A stretch of 64,000 nt of DNA from Syntrophaceae bacterium UBA2210 (GCA_002327865.1 DCUQ01000009.1:222823-286822), one strand, 5' to 3'. Counted from the stretch's first letter, positions 1 through 10,004 are shown. Notes: a model not told the origin generated them from the letters alone. A program made the numbers and translations.

Positions 1-364
1 CTTCACTGTCCGGATGCAGATCAGCAAGGGCTTTATAAAATTTGTATGATTGGAGCTCTCTGTGGGCCGCTACAAGATAGACATCCTGACTCTCCATATC
101 TTCCTTGATATCAGGTTCTTCCAGATGCTCGGCTATTTTGTAATCGATGACATCGGTCAGCCGCAATGCATCGGGGCCATACGTGCCTTCACGGTAATTG
201 GCGAGAAACTCCTTGTGTTTTTTCTCTTCACCCGCGAGAAGCTGCAATGTGTCCTTGACACTTTTATCCTTAATTTTTTTAAAGAGATCCATGTAAAAGT
301 TATAAGCTTCATCTTCCCGCTCTATCGCAATTTCAATCAGGCTCCCTAAAGTTCTTTCTTTCAT
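1..364 (-). CDS. Ferritin-like (rubrerythrin-type) diiron protein, partial
   Basis: The gene starts at 364 and runs off the left edge, so only the first 121 codons are visible. The start is an ATG preceded by GGGAGGA. The N-terminal helix reads EIAIEREDEAYNFY and the second reads AGEEKKHKEF, the E...E and EExxH pattern of ferritin-like four-helix bundles that bind a di-iron centre. Such proteins in anaerobes are usually linked to peroxide or iron handling, but no C-terminal rubredoxin domain can be checked here. It faces the same way as the korAB genes and lies 163 bases downstream of them. Family placement is firm; the exact role is not known. Confidence 0.75.
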   Translation of the reverse strand, partial: MKERTLGSLIEIAIEREDEAYNFYMDLFKKIKDKSVKDTLQLLAGEEKKHKEFLANYREGTYGPDALRLTDVIDYKIAEHLEEPDIKEDMESQDVYLVAAHRELQSYKFYKALADLHPDSE

Positions 365-527
365 ATCTCATCCTCCCGGTTTTCTTTTCATCATCAATCG
401 CCAAAAATGCTATTGATTCCCTTCTCAAAATGCTCAATCCGCTGACCTTACTGCCGAACCAACGCTCCGCCGCACGCCGATCTTAATCTTTCTCACGTTT
501 CCCTCAGTCAGCTTCGTATGCAGGCCA

Positions 528-1391
528 TTACCTTCTCCTTGCATCAACAAGATCGACAAGCCTTTTAATGTCCGTTGATCTCCTGAAAAGTGGGGTTGTT
601 TCCTCATGGTAAACGGACAATGTTTCGTTGAAACCGGGTTTATCGGGACTTATGTAAAAAACACCGAGAGGCAATTTGTCCTTTTCTATTGCCCGTTTAA
701 ACGCGTCGGCTCTGTTCAAGGGATCGTGACGCTCCCCGAGATAATACGTTCGCTCCTTAAACCATTGATAGGTATTTACTTTATTAAAAGTCACGCAGGG
801 CTGCAGAACATCGACGATGGAATATCCTTTATGAGCAATCGCCTGTTTTATAATGTCCCTGGTCTGTTCATAATCACCGGCAAACGCTCTTGCCACAAAG
901 GAAGCATCCAGCGCAATCGCCACAGCGACAGGATTGAAGGGTTCCGCATATGTTCCGTTCACCTGTACCGGTGTTACAAATCCCGACATGCTGGTCGGAG
1001 ATGCCTGTCCCTTTGTCAGCCCGTACACCATGTTATTGTGAACTATATTGGTAATATCGGGATTTCTACGGATGGCATGGATGAAGTGATTTCCACCTTC
1101 CCCGTACATGTCCCCGTCACCGCTTTCGGCAATAACGGTAAGACCGGGGTTGACGGCTTTTATTGCCGTTGCCGGTGGAAGCGCTCTTCCGTGAAGGCCG
1201 TTAAAGATGTTGGTTTTCAGATAATGAGGAATTTTTGCAGCCTGTCCGATTCCTGAAACTATGACCAGCTCTTCCGGTCGTATATCCGCCTCGGCAAGCG
1301 CGGATTTCAGCGCTTTCAAGATGCCAAAGTTTCCGCACCCGGGGCACCAGGCTATATCGATATTATCCATGTCGAATCGTTCGGCACTCAT
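528..1391 (-). CDS. korB: 2-oxoacid:ferredoxin oxidoreductase, beta subunit
   Basis: A 287-residue thiamine-pyrophosphate subunit that, with the alpha/gamma subunit, oxidatively decarboxylates a 2-oxoacid with CoA and passes electrons to ferredoxin in the cytoplasm. The N-terminal CPGCG motif (about residues 16-20), [15 protein letters not shown] and the TPP/Mg motif [12 protein letters not shown] followed by [13 protein letters not shown] match KorB/PorB-type beta subunits. The stop of the upstream korA lies 3 bases before this start, so the two are an operon. The substrate (2-oxoglutarate, pyruvate or another acid) cannot be decided from sequence by eye. No separate delta (ferredoxin) subunit is seen next to it. 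Confidence 0.9.
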   Translation of the reverse strand: MSAERFDMDNIDIAWCPGCGNFGILKALKSALAEADIRPEELVIVSGIGQAAKIPHYLKTNIFNGLHGRALPPATAIKAVNPGLTVIAESGDGDMYGEGGNHFIHAIRRNPDITNIVHNNMVYGLTKGQASPTSMSGFVTPVQVNGTYAEPFNPVAVAIALDASFVARAFAGDYEQTRDIIKQAIAHKGYSIVDVLQPCVTFNKVNTYQWFKERTYYLGERHDPLNRADAFKRAIEKDKLPLGVFYISPDKPGFNETLSVYHEETTPLFRRSTDIKRLVDLVDARRR

Positions 1392-1394
1392 GGG

Positions 1395-3131
1395 TTATTC
1401 CCCCTGATCCAGTATCGTTTTTATCTGTTCAGTCAATTCTTCTACGGTAAACTGAATCCCGTTATATTTTAAAATCCTGTTATCGATATCATATCCGGTA
1501 GCGATCCATATCAAACGACCAAACTGACCGGTGGCATTCCCTTCGACCACGATCGTATGTTTTGCTTTCGCAAGATACTCTGCGGTATACGGATGGACAG
1601 GATACACCTGTTTAAAGTGGAGAAGGGCAATATCCGTTCTTCCAAGACACTCAATAGCCTCGCGAATGACATGAAAGGTCGAACCCCAGCCGATGACAAG
1701 AACCTTGTAATCTTTTCTCCCCACAAGTTCGGGAGGAATGAGGTCCTCTGTTATGCTCTTCAGTTTTGACAGACGTTTGTCGACCATTGCAACCCTCACA
1801 TCGAGATCCTCGGTGATGTGGCCTTCCTCGTCATGCTCGTCGCTGTCCGCCAGTACCAGCCCTTCTCCGTAACCCGGTATACCGCGGGGCGATATGCCGT
1901 TTTTGGTTAAGCGGTACCGTTTATAATCGTGACCTGTCTTTTCTATATATTGCGTAACGCGGGTTTCCGAGAGATTGAGAGAGGGTATATTATAATACGA
2001 ATCCATAAAGTACTGATCCGTCAGGATAAACACCGGAACCTGGTATTTGTCGGCAAGGTTGAAGGCCCGATGTGTAAGATCAACGGCATCTTCCAGTTTC
2101 CCCGGTGCAAGGATAATCCGGGGGAACTCCCCGTGTCCCGAATAGAGCACCAGTTGCAGATCACCCTGTTCAGTCCTTGTCGGCAGTCCGGTTGCGGGGC
2201 CCGGTCTCTGGGCGACATGGATCACCATCGGGCTTTCAATCATTCCGGCCAACCCGACCGCTTCTTCCATGAGGGCGAACCCGCCGCCCGATGTCGTTAC
2301 CATTGCCCTGGCCCCGGCGTACCAGGCCCCAAGGGCCATATTGACAGCACTGATCTCGTCTTCCGTTTGCTCTGCGATCAGATTAAAATCTTTTGCATTC
2401 CTGGAAAGGAACGTCAATACGGCGGTTGAAGGGGACATTGGATAGGAAACAATACAATTACATCCGCCGGCTATCGCACCGATCCCGACAGCTTCAGCGC
2501 CGTTTATAATGATCTCTCCGGTTACATCGTCGTTCCGGGAAATGTCGATATGTATCTTTTCGGCATCTATCAACTCCCGCGCTATCTCATATCCCCGCTT
2601 GGCGGCGCTCAGGTTTTTTTCAATAATCTTCTTATCACCGGCCGAGAAAAACCTCGCGATAGAGCTGCCAACCACATCGAAACCCACGTCGAACAGCCCC
2701 GCGATAATCCCCACTGATACACTATTCGTATAGATTGCACCTCCTGCCGCAGAGGCAATATCGGAAAAAGGAATTTCTATAAAATTGAGTCTGTTTTTGT
2801 TTTCTGTATCAGCAATTATCTTCCCATCAGCAAGAACCAACGTTTCATGCGATATGCGATTTCCAATATGCTTGAGCGCAGCGGGGTCAAGAGGAATGAG
2901 AATATCGATACGATCCAGAAGAGCGGATACGCGCCGAGAAGAAACTCGGATCTCCGTGGAATTACTTCCGCCACGTACACGCGACATGTATTCCTTTGTC
3001 GCGAAGACATGAAATCCGGAGAGTTTTAACAGTCGGGTAAGTATTTGTTCAACCGTCTGTATTCCATGGCCCGCTTCACCACAGAGCACAATCGAAATAT
3101 CCTTGGTTTTTCTTACAACCGATCTTCCCAT
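1395..3131 (-). CDS. korA: 2-oxoacid:ferredoxin oxidoreductase, fused gamma-alpha subunit
   Basis: A 578-residue protein. Residues about 10-185 form the gamma domain ([19 protein letters not shown]) and the rest is the alpha domain ([58 protein letters not shown]), the usual order of KorA-type fusions. The ATG at 3131 is preferred over an upstream in-frame start at 3179 because GAGGGG sits 8 bases before it and the family begins close to the [14 protein letters not shown] block. Together with korB it makes reduced ferredoxin from a 2-oxoacid. The gene lies downstream of copA but with a 117-base gap, so it probably has its own promoter. Confidence 0.9.
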   Translation of the reverse strand: MGRSVVRKTKDISIVLCGEAGHGIQTVEQILTRLLKLSGFHVFATKEYMSRVRGGSNSTEIRVSSRRVSALLDRIDILIPLDPAALKHIGNRISHETLVLADGKIIADTENKNRLNFIEIPFSDIASAAGGAIYTNSVSVGIIAGLFDVGFDVVGSSIARFFSAGDKKIIEKNLSAAKRGYEIARELIDAEKIHIDISRNDDVTGEIIINGAEAVGIGAIAGGCNCIVSYPMSPSTAVLTFLSRNAKDFNLIAEQTEDEISAVNMALGAWYAGARAMVTTSGGGFALMEEAVGLAGMIESPMVIHVAQRPGPATGLPTRTEQGDLQLVLYSGHGEFPRIILAPGKLEDAVDLTHRAFNLADKYQVPVFILTDQYFMDSYYNIPSLNLSETRVTQYIEKTGHDYKRYRLTKNGISPRGIPGYGEGLVLADSDEHDEEGHITEDLDVRVAMVDKRLSKLKSITEDLIPPELVGRKDYKVLVIGWGSTFHVIREAIECLGRTDIALLHFKQVYPVHPYTAEYLAKAKHTIVVEGNATGQFGRLIWIATGYDIDNRILKYNGIQFTVEELTEQIKTILDQGE

Positions 3132-3248
3132 GCCTGTTCCCCTCTGTCTACCATGAAACTTCCGTAAATCCCCCGGCATTTTTCGATTTCACCGGATTTT
3201 CCGTGAACAATTTTAACACGTACACATTTCACAACTGCATGAATATCT

Positions 3249-5726
3249 TTAAGTCGTCCTGGACCATGACCTCCTCAATCGGAGAGAATTACTTACGACG
3301 GAGACCGAACTCATAGCCATGGCGGCCGCAGCGAACACAGGATTTAAAAGGATTCCGAAAAAAGGATATAATATTCCCGCTGCAATGGGGATGCCGATGC
3401 TGTTATAAAAAAATGCCCAGAAGAGATTTTGCTTGATCACGCGCATGGTCTGAAAAGAAAGTTTTACAGCCATGGGCACAGACATTAAATCGTCGCTGAT
3501 CAGCGTGATGTCACTGGCTTCTATCGCCACATCCGTTCCGGCTCCAATAGCTATGCCCGTATCGGCAGTCGTCAGCGCCGGAGCATCGTTGATGCCGTCC
3601 CCGACCATACCAACCACCTGACCTTGTGCCTGCAGGTTCCGAATGACATCCGCCTTCTCTCCTGGAAGCACCTCGGACAGTATCTCATCGATGCCCAGCG
3701 CTTCGCCGACGGCACGAGCCGTTTTCGCGTTATCGCCGGTAATCATGACCGTGCGCAACCCCATAGCCTTCAAAGCGGTAATCGCTTTCGCGGCCGATTT
3801 CTTCGGCACGTCTGAAAAAGCCATCAACCCTACGGCCGCTCCCTCCTGTGCCACAAAAACGCATGTTTTCCCCTCATCCGTAAACTTCCGGGCCTCGTTG
3901 TCCAGCCCCTTCATGAGAACACCCTCAGATTCCATAAGCCGGAGGTTGCCGAGGATACATTTTCTGTCATCAACGACCGCCCGGGCACCAAGCCCCGACA
4001 GGGCATCAAATCCGGTGATACGGGTGGGGGTTACATTTTCCATACGACCCTTTTCAACAACCGCCTGTGCCAGAGGATGTTCCGAAACGGCCTCAATGGA
4101 AACCGCTATTTTAAGGACGTCCTCCCGGGACATATCGCCGGCGGCAACAATATCAGTGAGTTCTGGTTTTCCAACGGTCAAAGTGCCTGTTTTATCGAAG
4201 GCGATTGTCGTCAGTTTGTACGCATTCTCCAGACTTTCTCCACCTTTGATCAAGATGCCGGTTTCAGCCCCCAGACCCGTGCCGACCATGACCGCCGTGG
4301 GCGTCGCCATCCCCATGGCACAGGGACAGGCGATTATCAGAACCGAAACAAAATTGAGCAGGGCGCGACTGAAGAGGGGCGCCGGAACAAAAAAGTACCA
4401 GATCACAAAGGTAATCAACGCGATACAAAAGACAACCGGCACAAATATGGATGCCACTTTATCCGCGAGACGCTGAACAGGCGCCTTGGACCCCTGGGCA
4501 TCCTCGACCAGTTTGATAATCTGCGCAAGCGCAGTCTCCGCGCCCACCTTGACGGCCCTGAACGTAAAGCTGCCGCTTTTGTTTATGGTGGCTGCGAACA
4601 CCGTGCTGCCAATCTCTTTTGCCACGGGAAGACTCTCTCCGCTCAGCATGGATTCGTCAACCGCGGATGACCCGCTGATTATCACTCCGTCGGTGGGAAT
4701 TTTCTCCCCCGGCCGCACAAGGATTATATCCCCCTTTACCACCATTTCGATGGGAATATCCGTCTCCGTGCCGTCACGAACGACGCGCGCCGTCTTCGGC
4801 CTCAGCCCCAGGAGACGTTTTATGGCCATGGAGGTCTTACCTTTCGCCCTTGCCTCCAGCAACCTTCCCAGAAGAATGAGGGTTATAATCATGGCCGCAC
4901 CATCGAAATAAACATGCGGCTCGATCCCCGCCCCCCTGAAAATACGGGGGACAAAGGTGGCCACGGCAGAATAAAGATAGGCGGAAAGCGCTCCGACCGC
5001 TACCAGCGTATTCATATCGCTTGTCTTCTGCCTGGCAGCCTTGATGGCCCCGGACATGAACCGGTTTCCGACCCAGAAGACTACAGGGGTTGTAAGTACA
5101 AAAAGGACTATCAACATTATCTGCCGGGGAACGGTTCGAAGGTATGGAAACCAGCCCTGCATGGAACCCATAAAAATAACTACGCTCAGGATAACACCAA
5201 CAATAAATTTGGTGCTCAATTCTTTTATCTCTCTGATACGCGCCGCTTCAACAGGATCCTCGAGGCCCGGTTCGGGAACACCCAGAAACTCATACCCCGC
5301 TTCCGAAACGATCTTTTTCAGCCCTTCCAGGCCGACCCAATCCGCCCTGTGAATGACCGTAGCCCTTCCCGTAGCCAGGTTTACCGAGGCCTCTGTGACT
5401 CCGTCAGCCGATCCAAGTGCCGATTCCACGCGCCGCACACAGGCCGCGCATGTCATGCCGCCGACAGAAATGGTTGTCTTCTTAAGATCACCTTCTGTTA
5501 ATCTATCAAAACCGACCACTTCATAACCGAGTGCCTTGACCTTGTCGGACAGTTGCTCGACATTTAGCAGAGAAGGATCATATTCCACGGTAGCCTTATC
5601 GGTTGCGAAATTGACCTCGGCTTTCTGAACGCCTTCAGAATCTTCGAGCCCCTGCTCGACACGCCGGACACAAGAGGCGCACGTCATGCCACTAATGTTG
5701 AGTGTGACTTTTTCAGACGACTTCAT
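3249..5726 (-). CDS. copA: Copper-exporting P1B-type ATPase
   Basis: An 825-residue inner-membrane ATPase that pumps Cu(I) out of the cytoplasm. Two N-terminal heavy-metal domains carry MTCASC (Cys16, Cys19) and MTCAAC (Cys93, Cys96). The transmembrane metal site CPC is in [13 protein letters not shown], the phosphorylation site is DKTGTLT, the actuator contains SGESLPV, and the hinge is [10 protein letters not shown]. Length and order match bacterial CopA. The start overlaps the end of the metallochaperone gene copZ by 14 bases, which suggests translational coupling. No CueR or CsoR regulator gene is adjacent. Confidence 0.95.
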   Translation of the reverse strand: MKSSEKVTLNISGMTCASCVRRVEQGLEDSEGVQKAEVNFATDKATVEYDPSLLNVEQLSDKVKALGYEVVGFDRLTEGDLKKTTISVGGMTCAACVRRVESALGSADGVTEASVNLATGRATVIHRADWVGLEGLKKIVSEAGYEFLGVPEPGLEDPVEAARIREIKELSTKFIVGVILSVVIFMGSMQGWFPYLRTVPRQIMLIVLFVLTTPVVFWVGNRFMSGAIKAARQKTSDMNTLVAVGALSAYLYSAVATFVPRIFRGAGIEPHVYFDGAAMIITLILLGRLLEARAKGKTSMAIKRLLGLRPKTARVVRDGTETDIPIEMVVKGDIILVRPGEKIPTDGVIISGSSAVDESMLSGESLPVAKEIGSTVFAATINKSGSFTFRAVKVGAETALAQIIKLVEDAQGSKAPVQRLADKVASIFVPVVFCIALITFVIWYFFVPAPLFSRALLNFVSVLIIACPCAMGMATPTAVMVGTGLGAETGILIKGGESLENAYKLTTIAFDKTGTLTVGKPELTDIVAAGDMSREDVLKIAVSIEAVSEHPLAQAVVEKGRMENVTPTRITGFDALSGLGARAVVDDRKCILGNLRLMESEGVLMKGLDNEARKFTDEGKTCVFVAQEGAAVGLMAFSDVPKKSAAKAITALKAMGLRTVMITGDNAKTARAVGEALGIDEILSEVLPGEKADVIRNLQAQGQVVGMVGDGINDAPALTTADTGIAIGAGTDVAIEASDITLISDDLMSVPMAVKLSFQTMRVIKQNLFWAFFYNSIGIPIAAGILYPFFGILLNPVFAAAAMAMSSVSVVSNSLRLRRSWSRTT

Positions 5727-5910
5727 ATCCTGCCTTCTGTATCTTCTCTCTGATGACGCTCACGTCAACGGGTATAGCTTCCTCAAAGGTTACTTCTCCC
5801 GTTGCAAGGTTAACGTTAATATTTTCAATTCCCTCAATTTCACCCAGGGCTTTCATAACAGCCATAACGCAATGATTGCATGACATCCCCTTTATATTGA
5901 TAGTAGTCAT
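5713..5910 (-). CDS. copZ: CopZ-like heavy-metal chaperone
   Basis: A 65-residue single HMA domain with the metal-binding motif MSCNHC (Cys11, Cys14) near the N-terminus and the ferredoxin-like fold pattern ending in KAGYEVV. It is expected to carry Cu(I) in the cytoplasm and hand it to the N-terminal domains of CopA, whose gene overlaps its 3' end by 14 bases. The start ATG is preceded by a GGGGGGA ribosome-binding site. A second, weaker possibility is that it delivers another soft metal. Confidence 0.88.
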   Translation of the reverse strand: MTTINIKGMSCNHCVMAVMKALGEIEGIENINVNLATGEVTFEEAIPVDVSVIREKIQKAGYEVV

Positions 5911-5960
5911 CGTATCCTCCCCCCTTATTCATTCAGGCAAAGTGTAACTACATCAAGTCA

Positions 5961-5992
5961 TGATCGCGCTGTTTTCTTCTACGGTGCGATCA
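5961..5992. repeat. Inverted repeat between yeeE-like gene and copZ
   Basis: TGATCGC and its complement GCGATCA (7 bp) are separated by 18 bases in the 84-base gap between the YeeE-like gene (ending at 5995) and copZ. There is no T-run after it on either strand, so it is not a standard intrinsic terminator. It could be a transcript-stabilising hairpin or an operator; nothing distinguishes these. Confidence 0.35.
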
Positions 5993-5994
5993 AA

Positions 5995-6528
5995 TCAGAG
6001 GCCTTTCTTCTCAAACCATCTAAAAAGCAGCAATCCTCCAATGACAAAGACAGGGATTATGAGCCAGTGGTTCACCCCTAGTATTCCCGGCAGGGTTATC
6101 TCGCCAAGATCGCCCCATATCATGACGGTTTTCTTTAAAGCAGGATAGGCCTCGGCAAAAACAGCCGCACCAACGAGCATTCCCAGAACACCCCATAACG
6201 CGTCCCATCGCCCTTCGCCCAACGCTCCGGCCGCGGTACCGGGACAATAGCCAACCAGCCCCCAGCCGATGCCGAAAACAAGGCCTCCCAGGATGTTGGC
6301 TCCCAATACTGTTGATTTTACATCGAGATTGAGCAAGCCCAGGTCTTTAAAGAGATAAATTCCAACCATGCCGACTAGAATGGCAGAAAACATAAACTTG
6401 ACGATCGTCATATCTATCAAACGCAACGCTCCGATTTGTTTGTCATAACGCGCGGCACGGCCTTTTTGTAGTAAGAAACCGAATAAAACCCCCGTGATCA
6501 GTCCAAGAATCAATATCTTCATGTTCAT
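5995..6528 (-). CDS. YeeE/YedE-family transporter, C-terminal half protein (DUF6691-like)
   Basis: A 177-residue, strongly hydrophobic membrane protein with about four to five membrane segments. It carries the family signature GxGLVGYCPGTAAGA (GWGLVGYCPG followed by TAAGALGEGR), where the Cys is the conserved substrate-path cysteine of YeeE/YedE (TsuA-like) transporters that move thiosulfate or related sulfur species. In this organism the transporter is split into two genes. The ATG overlaps the stop of the upstream half as ATGA, so the two halves are translationally coupled and probably form one channel. Its own cysteine is a normal TGT/TGC codon, in contrast to the partner, which has UGA. 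Confidence 0.88.
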   Translation of the reverse strand: MNMKILILGLITGVLFGFLLQKGRAARYDKQIGALRLIDMTIVKFMFSAILVGMVGIYLFKDLGLLNLDVKSTVLGANILGGLVFGIGWGLVGYCPGTAAGALGEGRWDALWGVLGMLVGAAVFAEAYPALKKTVMIWGDLGEITLPGILGVNHWLIIPVFVIGGLLLFRWFEKKGL

Positions 6529-7040
6529 TCACCTCCTCGATACAGCAAGTAGGTGATAAATATGCCGCCTATGAAAAAACAGATCAACGCGACATAACCG
6601 CTCACAGCCAGCTGAAGCGAACCGCTCAGTCCATGGCCGGTCGGTCACCCTCCCGCGAGACGCGCGCCAAACATAAGTATAATCCCACCTACAAAGGCCA
6701 CTATTCCCCGTTTAGCCGTGCTCGCCCCGAACCGTCTCTTCCACATGTCCGGAACAGCCTTCAACAGAAAATCGCCCGAGACGGCCGACGCTATCAAGGC
6801 ACCGAGAAAAATACCGATCACAAACATCATTTGCCAGTCGACCTTCGCCGCATACTTGGTAAAGTAAGCTATCTCGGCTGTTCGTTCCGGAGCTAAAATC
6901 TTTTCAATCGCCCCGGCCGTACGGGCAAAAGTGGTCGACGCTCCGAAAAATTTGTCCGCAGTCAATACCGACAGGACAAGCACTACTCCACTCAAAGATC
7001 CTGCCAGATAAGGGCTCCAGGATTTATCGTCTCTTTTCAT
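6525..7040 (-). CDS. Selenocysteine-containing YeeE/YedE-family half-transporter
   Basis: Read with the in-frame UGA at 6645-6647 as selenocysteine, this is a 171-residue membrane protein with about four helices. Without readthrough it stops after FGARLAGG; with readthrough it continues U-PTGHGLSGSLQLAVSG and one more helix to YLLYRGGE, ending at a TGA that overlaps the next start (ATGA). The family normally has GARLAGGC-(T/S)-GHGLSG here, so Sec132 replaces the conserved substrate-path cysteine. Sequence after the UGA keeps family homology, and a 7-bp hairpin with loop GUU follows 15 bases later. The start at 7040 has GGGAGGT 8 bases upstream. Likely role: uptake of thiosulfate, another reduced sulfur species or a selenium species. 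Related YedE proteins are associated with selenium metabolism in other bacteria. Confidence 0.82.
6612..6629 (-). promoter_or_regulatory. Candidate bacterial SECIS element of the yedE-like gene
   Basis: On the coding strand CTGAGCG-GTT-CGCTTCAG forms seven base pairs with one bulged U and a GUU loop. It starts 15 bases after the UGA codon, placing the loop GU about 23 bases downstream, close to the position in E. coli fdhF. It lies inside the coding sequence, as bacterial SECIS elements do. The bulge is on the 3' strand, unlike fdhF, so SelB recognition is an inference. Confidence 0.6.
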
Positions 7041-7228
7041 TTCTACACACCTCCCTCTGTTGTCAGGAAACTTTCTGAAATGCGTATCGAACCATCGTTC
7101 TTTCCATGCCGGGAAAATCCTTTTCAAGATCACACGTCTCTGCGTGAAATGAACCTGGTTCTTCGCGGCCCATGGATAATCGTATTAGGATAAGAGACCG
7201 GTATTCTTCTTATATCACGGCAATATAT

Positions 7229-7828
7229 CTATTTTTTATCTTCAATCCCTCCCTGTTTCAATCCGGATAATTCCAGTATCGTCTCCAGGAATTGATCGGC
7301 TTCCCCTACACCGCCAAGCCTGGAGTAAAAAATCCGATGATTCCGGTTATCATCGATTTTAATCCCTATAAAGTATGGTGTCCTGACCTCTCCCATCACC
7401 CTGTGGGTCGAAAAATCCCCGTCCGCGAATAGGGGAAACGGAATCCCATATGTCTCTTTAAATATTTTTACCTCATATGAAGAATTTCCCGCACCGATGC
7501 CGATCAATTTGATCTTGTCTTTAAGTTTGGGATCGTTATCTATTATTTGATAAAGCTTTTTTACCTGAGGCGCATCACTCTGGCAGAAAGGGCAGTACAT
7601 GCTGAAGATTTCAATGATAACTACCTCTGCCTTGATCTGTGGTATTTTAAATGAATCACTAGAAGGCAGGCCAAGATAGCTTCTGCTTCCGGGATCGTCA
7701 GGAACGGCAAGAACTATCTCCGGCAACGTTGCTCCCGCCGGGGGCGCTGCCGTTGCCGTCAGAAAAGTATAATTAAAAACAAGTGCACAAACTAAAACCG
7801 CTATTGCGTGTACGAGAAAACGTTTCAT
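7229..7828 (-). CDS. TlpA-like periplasmic thioredoxin-fold protein
   Basis: A 199-residue exported protein. Residues 1-26 form a signal peptide (MKRFLVHAIAVLVCALVF, then an ATAAPP region) followed by a thioredoxin fold with the CPFC active site in IEIFSMYCPFCQSDAP. The cis-proline region is probably VRTPYFIGI. This fits a TlpA/ResA/AhpC-TSA family thiol-disulfide oxidoreductase in the periplasm. The start at 7828 is chosen because GGGGGGA lies 8 bases upstream; an in-frame ATG ten codons earlier would spoil the signal peptide. It lies just upstream of the selenocysteine YedE gene on the same strand (188-base gap), which hints at a role in sulfur or selenium redox chemistry, but that is inference. 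Confidence 0.8.
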   Translation of the reverse strand: MKRFLVHAIAVLVCALVFNYTFLTATAAPPAGATLPEIVLAVPDDPGSRSYLGLPSSDSFKIPQIKAEVVIIEIFSMYCPFCQSDAPQVKKLYQIIDNDPKLKDKIKLIGIGAGNSSYEVKIFKETYGIPFPLFADGDFSTHRVMGEVRTPYFIGIKIDDNRNHRIFYSRLGGVGEADQFLETILELSGLKQGGIEDKK

Positions 7829-7923
7829 CGTTTCTATCCCCCCGTTAAATTTCTTCACCAGTTCAAATGGAAAGAAATCATTAGCCGATGATGCGTTTCA
7901 CATGACTAAAGGCCGCCGGTGGA

Positions 7924-8457
7924 TCAGGCGCCGTCGAGTCCTCCGCGTTCCTGCTCGCGAAACCATCCCGCCGGATCTGAAAGATAGAACTTCATGTCCG
8001 TCAAAGCGGCGTGATGGGTCCGTTCCTCGGCAATCATCGCCCTTATGAATTCCCGCTCGAGAGGGTCTGTCGCCTTTGTGCCGTGTTCCTCGTAAAATGC
8101 TATTGATTGTGCTTCGAAATCGATGCCCATATCGATAGCCTCCAACTCGCCTCTATCAGCGGTATTCCCGACCCCATGCCTACTTACGACCTCTCTGAAC
8201 AATTTATTCAAACTGTCATGTTTTACGGTAAGGTTCTTCCATTCACCGGACCAGGTTTTATTATCGTTCAGTGAAGCATATATCTTGCGGATACGATCCA
8301 TGTGGACGATTTCGTCTTCCATAAGAGTACGAAAGATTTCTCGCCCCATTTCGTTTTTTGTTGTCTTGACTATTCTCTCATAAAAATTCTTTCCCTTCTC
8401 CTCCATCTCAAGAGCAGTAGAAAGCATCTGCAACGACCTGTCAAATTCGCCCGCCAT
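7924..8457 (-). CDS. Ferritin-like diiron protein (rubrerythrin family, no rubredoxin domain)
   Basis: A 177-residue four-helix protein with paired diiron-ligand motifs: STALEMEEKGKNFYERI and LMEDEIVHMDRI in the first half, GIDFEAQSIAFYEEH and IAEERTHHAALTDM in the second. The internal repeat of E...ExxH motifs is typical of ferritin-like proteins in the rubrerythrin clan. No CxxC pair is present, so it lacks the electron-donating rubredoxin module. A GGGGAG ribosome-binding site precedes the ATG. It sits in the oxygen-defence cluster and is likely cytoplasmic. Function (peroxide reduction, iron storage) is inferred from family and context only. Confidence 0.78.
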   Translation of the reverse strand: MAGEFDRSLQMLSTALEMEEKGKNFYERIVKTTKNEMGREIFRTLMEDEIVHMDRIRKIYASLNDNKTWSGEWKNLTVKHDSLNKLFREVVSRHGVGNTADRGELEAIDMGIDFEAQSIAFYEEHGTKATDPLEREFIRAMIAEERTHHAALTDMKFYLSDPAGWFREQERGGLDGA

Positions 8458-8505
8458 GATTATCTCCCCTTCCCGCGGCTTGACAAAGATACCCGTAAAA
8501 ATTAT

Positions 8506-8907
8506 TCATGTAATATCGGGCCTTAACACTCCGTCCGCTACAAGCCTAAGAACCTTGTCAATATGAAAATAGACCAGGTATTTTGATTCATTATCGTATT
8601 TGGCGGAAAAAATAGGATAGCGTTTTTTCCGTACCGCCTCAATTAACTCCGTGCCTTCCTCTTCCTTGATCTTGGTAAGATAGAGTTTCCTTCCATCATA
8701 TCGTTCTTCTTCCTTGAAGATATATGCCGCGCTCGCATTGGATTGGAGATTGTGGTGATTCAAGTGATCAGCCATGACAAAAACGATGGTTTCGTCATCA
8801 ATAAAAGTGGGTTTGGAAAAGACCGCCACATTCACCTTTCCGTCCGAATCTGCCGTCGCCAGGACACCAAACCCTTTTGTCTTGTCAAAATATTCGCTTA
8901 GATTCAT
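8506..8907 (-). CDS. Pyridoxamine 5'-phosphate oxidase-fold protein
   Basis: A 133-residue split-barrel protein (FGVLATADSDGKVNVAVFSKPTF..., VFVMADHLNHHNLQSN, SAAYIFKE), the pattern of FMN- or heme-binding PNPOx-like proteins of unknown substrate. The start at 8907 has GGAGG 8 bases upstream; an open frame continues further upstream but without family similarity. It lies among the rubrerythrin and superoxide reductase genes, which suggests a redox role. It is too short and divergent to be the vitamin B6 enzyme PdxH. Confidence 0.75.
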   Translation of the reverse strand: MNLSEYFDKTKGFGVLATADSDGKVNVAVFSKPTFIDDETIVFVMADHLNHHNLQSNASAAYIFKEEERYDGRKLYLTKIKEEEGTELIEAVRKKRYPIFSAKYDNESKYLVYFHIDKVLRLVADGVLRPDIT

Positions 8908-9055
8908 CCTTAAAACCTCCATATAAAAGATTTTAGATGGGCGAAAGAGAACTTGTCGCCCACCTTCTTTACCGCGGGCACTCTCCATGTAAAATCAAGG
9001 GATTTTTTCGTCTACCCGGTACGCACTATCAAGGTACACGCACCACGGATTAAAG

Positions 9056-9430
9056 TTAACTTGCCCATAATCCGTGTATGTTACAATATTCGCGGACAGT
9101 AATCCTGTTGCCGTCAATATGAAACACAGCTTCAGGCGCGTCGCCAGGCTTCAGAAACTGTCTGTACGCCTTTCCGTCGGCAATTACCTCTATCCACTCG
9201 ATATAATGTTTTTCCTCCATCGGATGAGGAACAGCTCCGACCTTCACTTTTATGAAACCCGGCCCTGTCTCCTTCACCGGGACGTGTTTTTCCTTGGCGG
9301 CATCAACGGTATTCTCCTTGAAAAGTTTCATCGGTTCATTACAACAGACGAGTTCTCCTTTGCCCTCATGCAGCATCTCTACGATATTCCCGCATACCTC
9401 GCATTTATAAATCTCGAGTCTTTTCGTCAT
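9056..9430 (-). CDS. dfx: Desulfoferrodoxin (superoxide reductase, two-iron type)
   Basis: A 124-residue cytoplasmic enzyme that reduces superoxide to hydrogen peroxide without making oxygen. The N-terminal desulforedoxin domain has the four-cysteine site CEVCG ... LVCCNEPM (centre I). The catalytic centre II has histidines in EKHVPV and [12 protein letters not shown] plus the CNIHG Cys-His pair near the C-terminus. The Glu-Lys pair before the first catalytic His (KEKHVPV) is also conserved. An AAGGAGAG site precedes the ATG. It follows a ferritin-like gene by 12 bases and is in the oxygen-defence cluster with the peroxide-removing rubrerythrins and peroxiredoxin that would dispose of its product. 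Confidence 0.95.
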   Translation of the reverse strand: MTKRLEIYKCEVCGNIVEMLHEGKGELVCCNEPMKLFKENTVDAAKEKHVPVKETGPGFIKVKVGAVPHPMEEKHYIEWIEVIADGKAYRQFLKPGDAPEAVFHIDGNRITVREYCNIHGLWAS

Positions 9431-9442
9431 TATTTCTCTCCT

Positions 9443-9922
9443 TCAGCAATACTCTTTCTTCATTTTAGAAAGAATAGCAAAATGTTTTCTTTCCTCGTTG
9501 ATGATCCTGTCGACAGACTCATGTTGATCTCTGGCGATAAATCCTTTTATTTCATGATAGTACAGGATGGAATCCAGTTCGCGGCGGATAGCGAAATCGA
9601 TAGCGGAGAGTGTATCCGTAACCTTGGACATTTCGGCATCCATAACCTCTTTTTTAAAAATAAGGTTATTGTCCGAATATTCATGAAGGTATAAACCATA
9701 TTCACCTGGATAACTCTCGGGAGGGTCATGTCTTTCTACATTTGAAAGCATCTTTTCAAAAATTATTTTGTGCTTATTCTCTTCATCGGAAAGCCAGCTG
9801 AACATTTTTTTCGCGTCTTCTTCCTTTGCGACCTGGACCGCATACCGATAGAAATTACTCCCGTTTTCTTCTATTCTCATCGCAATTTGCAAAATATCGC
9901 TCGCTTCAAATACACTGCCCAT
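9443..9922 (-). CDS. Ferritin-like diiron protein (rubrerythrin family)
   Basis: A 159-residue protein with EASDILQIAMRIEENGSNFYRYA and SDEENKHKIIFEKM in the first half, and AIDFAIRRELDSILYYHEI and INEERKHFAILSKM in the second, the repeated diiron-ligand pattern of ferritin-like proteins. It has no rubredoxin-type cysteines; the only Cys is the last residue. AAGGAGT lies 7 bases upstream of the ATG. It is 12 bases upstream of dfx, so the two are almost certainly co-transcribed. The pairing suggests removal of the peroxide made by superoxide reductase or iron handling, by inference. Confidence 0.78.
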   Translation of the reverse strand: MGSVFEASDILQIAMRIEENGSNFYRYAVQVAKEEDAKKMFSWLSDEENKHKIIFEKMLSNVERHDPPESYPGEYGLYLHEYSDNNLIFKKEVMDAEMSKVTDTLSAIDFAIRRELDSILYYHEIKGFIARDQHESVDRIINEERKHFAILSKMKKEYC

Positions 9923-10004
9923 ATCAGACTCCTTCCTGCGTTTTACAGATTGATGATTCGATTAACCCAGCTTCCCTGTTACGGCGCCGTTCATGTAATT
10001 GCCT

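Noticed and set aside
3643-4476. Long plus-strand open frame (277 codons) inside copA
   Set aside because: It is antisense to strongly conserved CopA motifs, has no ribosome-binding site and a composition typical of a shadow frame. The same applies to the other antisense frames within korAB, pilQ, the Ig-repeat gene and nusA.
6645-7133. YeeE-like gene as a truncated pseudogene ending at the TGA
   Set aside because: Family sequence continues in frame after the TGA, the new stop overlaps the partner's start, and a SECIS-like hairpin follows; selenocysteine explains it better.
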